Assembly: GCF_001423745.1 (NCBI RefSeq)
Contig: NZ_LMPC01000004.1
Location: 92,163-156,162, forward strand
DNA: 64,000 nt
From: Arthrobacter sp. Leaf337
GTDB lineage: Bacteria; Actinomycetota; Actinomycetes; Actinomycetales; Micrococcaceae
Reading direction: 5' to 3'
Under the pieces are notes generated by a model that saw only the letters and a list, made by a program, of their open reading frames with translations, searched no databases and was not told the DNA's origin. Positions 62,856 through 64,000 of this stretch are shown piece by piece. A program made the translations under genes and the position numbers. Position 1 is the stretch's first letter. Every line of letters begins with the position of its first letter.

Positions 62856-62871
62856 GTTACTCACGAGTAAC
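62856..62871 (-). promoter_or_regulatory. 16-bp palindromic operator upstream of the glutaryl-CoA dehydrogenase-like gene
   Basis: GTTACTC-AC-GAGTAAC, a perfect 7-bp inverted repeat with a 2-bp centre, 61 bp before the start codon. The size and TTACT...AGTAA form suit a TetR-family repressor of acyl-CoA metabolism; no regulator gene is adjacent. Confidence 0.7.
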
Positions 62872-62927
62872 ATACCGCAGGCCGAGGTGCCGGGCAAGCG
62901 CTGCCGGGTCAGGACGCCAAACAAAAA

Positions 62928-62963
62928 GAGCCGTGGACGATGTCTGAACATCGTCCACGGCTC
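62928..62963 (-). terminator. terminator downstream of the tRNA gene
   Basis: A perfect 16-bp stem GAGCCGTGGACGATGT / ACATCGTCCACGGCTC with loop CTGA; on the minus strand it is followed by TTTTTGTTT. It ends the tRNA transcript and shields the dehydrogenase gene. Confidence 0.9.
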
Positions 62964-63027
62964 CGCGGTACTGGTGCTGTCGGCACAGAGTCCCTGCTCC
63001 GGCAGTGCCGGCGGCTGGACCTTTTCG

Positions 63028-63101
63028 TAGGGCTACTCGGACTTGAACCGAGGACCTTAGGATTATGAGTCCCGCGCTCTAACCAGCTGAGCTATAGCCC
63101 C
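63028..63101 (-). tRNA. tRNA-Met (CAT anticodon; tRNA-Ile2 not excluded)
   Basis: The minus strand reads GGGGCTA-TA-GCTC-N9-GAGC, an anticodon arm with loop CTCATAA (anticodon CAT at 63065-63067), variable AGGTC and T-arm CTCGG-TTCAAGT-CCGAG, then TAGCCCT and discriminator A: 74 nt without encoded CCA. Pair 1-72 is G-T and 27-43 is C-A, both weak. The absence of an initiator-type GGG/CCC anticodon stem excludes initiator tRNA. A CAU elongator can be Met, or Ile2 if TilS modifies C34. Confidence 0.9.
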
Positions 63102-63239
63102 GTGCGCCCCGCGGACTGGCGGCTCCGCAGGGAGCCTCCGCAGTTCCGGGGCAAAAAACACTCTAGCAATAGTAGCGGCCTGATTTGCGCACCTGCACTC
63201 CGGCGACCGGCGGCGCACCGGGGATGACTCATCCGGGGA

Positions 63240-64000
63240 CTACACCACTTTGTCGTCGTAGGTGGCGCCGCGGTAGAGGTCCTCAAACGTCTGAAGGGTT
63301 CCCTGGATGCTGTGCGGCTCCACCATGCAGCGGCTGGCCTTGCCCATTGCCGCAAGATCCTCGGCAGGGAGCTCCAGCACCCTGGTGATCTTGGCGGCGA
63401 GGTCGTCGCTGTCGTTTGGCGTGAACAGGTAGCCGTTCTCACCGTCTCGCACCAGGTGCGGCAGCGCCATGGCGTCCGCCAACAGCACCGGTGTTGATGC
63501 GGACATGGCCTCCAGCGTGACCAGGGACTGGAGCTCGGCTGTTCCCGGCATGCAGAACAGGTCTGCCTTGATGTAGGCCTCGCGCAGTTCGGCGTCGCTG
63601 GCCAGGCCCAGGAACTTCACCCGCGATTCCAGTCCGAGCCGTGCCACCTGGGCTTCCAGGGCGGCGCGGACCTCGCCTCCGCCGACGATCTCCAGGTGGA
63701 CGTTCAACTCAGCCGGAGTCTTCGCCACGGCATCGATCAGGACGTTGACGTGCTTCTCCTCCGCAAGGCGGCCCGCGAACAGCACGGTGGGGTGCGGGTG
63801 GCGCTCCATCACCTCGCCCTCCCGGAGTTCATAAGCGGCCGAGTCTATGCCGTTGGAGAGCGGCAGGACCTTGCGCAGGAAGGCGTGCTGGTGCATGGCC
63901 TTGGCGGCCAGCGGCGTCGGCGTGGTGACGACGTCGGCCCGGCCCATGACCTTGCCCATGTCCTTCCAGGAGATGCGTCCCACGATGTCTTTGAACCACT
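63240..64000 (-). CDS. partial GT-B glycosyltransferase (family 1/4 type), C-terminal part
   Basis: The frame is open to the window end (…WFKDIVGRISWKDMGKVM), so the N-terminal domain lies outside. The visible about 253 residues form the GT-B nucleotide-sugar domain: TVLFAGRLAEEKHVNVLIDAV, LHLEIVGGGEVRAALEAQVARLGLESRVKFLGL, and the EX7E motif ELQSLVTLEAMSASTPVLLAD followed by GENGYLF. The family includes mannosyltransferases for phosphoinositol mannosides and cell-wall glycans; the acceptor cannot be told. Stop is at 63240. Confidence 0.9.
   Translation of the reverse strand, partial: WFKDIVGRISWKDMGKVMGRADVVTTPTPLAAKAMHQHAFLRKVLPLSNGIDSAAYELREGEVMERHPHPTVLFAGRLAEEKHVNVLIDAVAKTPAELNVHLEIVGGGEVRAALEAQVARLGLESRVKFLGLASDAELREAYIKADLFCMPGTAELQSLVTLEAMSASTPVLLADAMALPHLVRDGENGYLFTPNDSDDLAAKITRVLELPAEDLAAMGKASRCMVEPHSIQGTLQTFEDLYRGATYDDKVV

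Noticed and set aside
1..64000. CRISPR arrays, insertion sequences, prophage, integrases, attachment sites
   Set aside because: No regularly spaced repeat arrays, transposase motifs or phage genes were seen; the only tRNA gene has no adjacent integrase or duplicated 3' end in the window.

Overview
The window is a contiguous piece of a high-GC Gram-positive chromosome, most like Arthrobacter/Pseudarthrobacter (Micrococcaceae). This rests on gene order (rimP-nusA-ylxR-infB-rbfA; rpsB-tsf-pyrH-frr-cdsA; dxr-M50 protease-ispG-proS), Ala/Pro/Gly-rich IF-2, strong G/C third positions, many GTG starts, and at least nine genes with a TANNNT box only 6-7 nt before the start codon (leaderless transcription). 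I saw no insertion sequence, prophage or CRISPR array.

Layout. (1) 1-2.1 kb, minus strand: truB and two small membrane proteins, then a partial unknown gene. (2) 2.2-6.5 kb: a pocket of unrelated genes separating truB from rbfA (aminotransferase, small membrane protein, orphan Trypco1-type protein, zinc-ribbon thioredoxin, guanine-deaminase-like enzyme, secreted ScyD/ScyE-like protein). (3) 6.6-12.6 kb, minus strand: rimP-nusA-ylxR-infB-rbfA, with a large nested inverted repeat between infB and rbfA. (4) 12.7-20.2 kb: DUF4439 protein, VIT1/CCC1-type transporter, APH-type kinase, PLP decarboxylase, TSUP transporter and proS. (5) 20.2-27.3 kb, minus strand: dxr, M50 protease, a SatD-family/membrane-protein pair behind a duplicated palindromic operator, YciI, ispG, GNAT protein, lipoprotein. 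(6) 27.4-55.5 kb: a block of catabolic modules between the dxr-proS and cdsA-rpsB parts of a backbone that is usually closer together: lipase-maturation-factor homologue; CitAB-like two-component system with TctCBA transporter and a universal stress protein; a leucine/itaconate-type operon with the same gene set as the M. tuberculosis Rv2498c-Rv2504c locus, with a TetR regulator; a branched-chain 2-oxoacid dehydrogenase operon (E1a-E1b-E2) with a divergent Lrp/AsnC regulator; and two SSS-symporter/DUF485 pairs around a LytS/LytTR two-component system. (7) 55.6-61.5 kb: DivIVA-like protein, cdsA, frr, pyrH, tsf, rpsB and a divergent M23 peptidase. (8) 61.6-64 kb: glutaryl-CoA-dehydrogenase-like enzyme, a CAU-anticodon tRNA and a partial GT-B glycosyltransferase.

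How the genes work together. The 27-56 kb block reads as an organic-acid and branched-chain amino-acid utilisation region. BCKDH makes isovaleryl-CoA. The acyl-CoA dehydrogenase, carboxylase, MaoC hydratase, CitE-type lyase and ScoAB then take it to acetyl-CoA and acetoacetyl-CoA. TctCBA and the SSS transporters import carboxylates. The three promoter regions serving tctCBA, bkd and DUF485-actP each carry a CRP/GlxR-type GTGA-N6-TCAC palindrome, suggesting shared cAMP-type control on top of local regulators. The least described element is the SatD-family protein. It pairs a DxxGS...GDE region resembling a nucleotidyl-cyclase/GGDEF palm with a C-terminal HTH-like segment, and sits behind two tandem operators.
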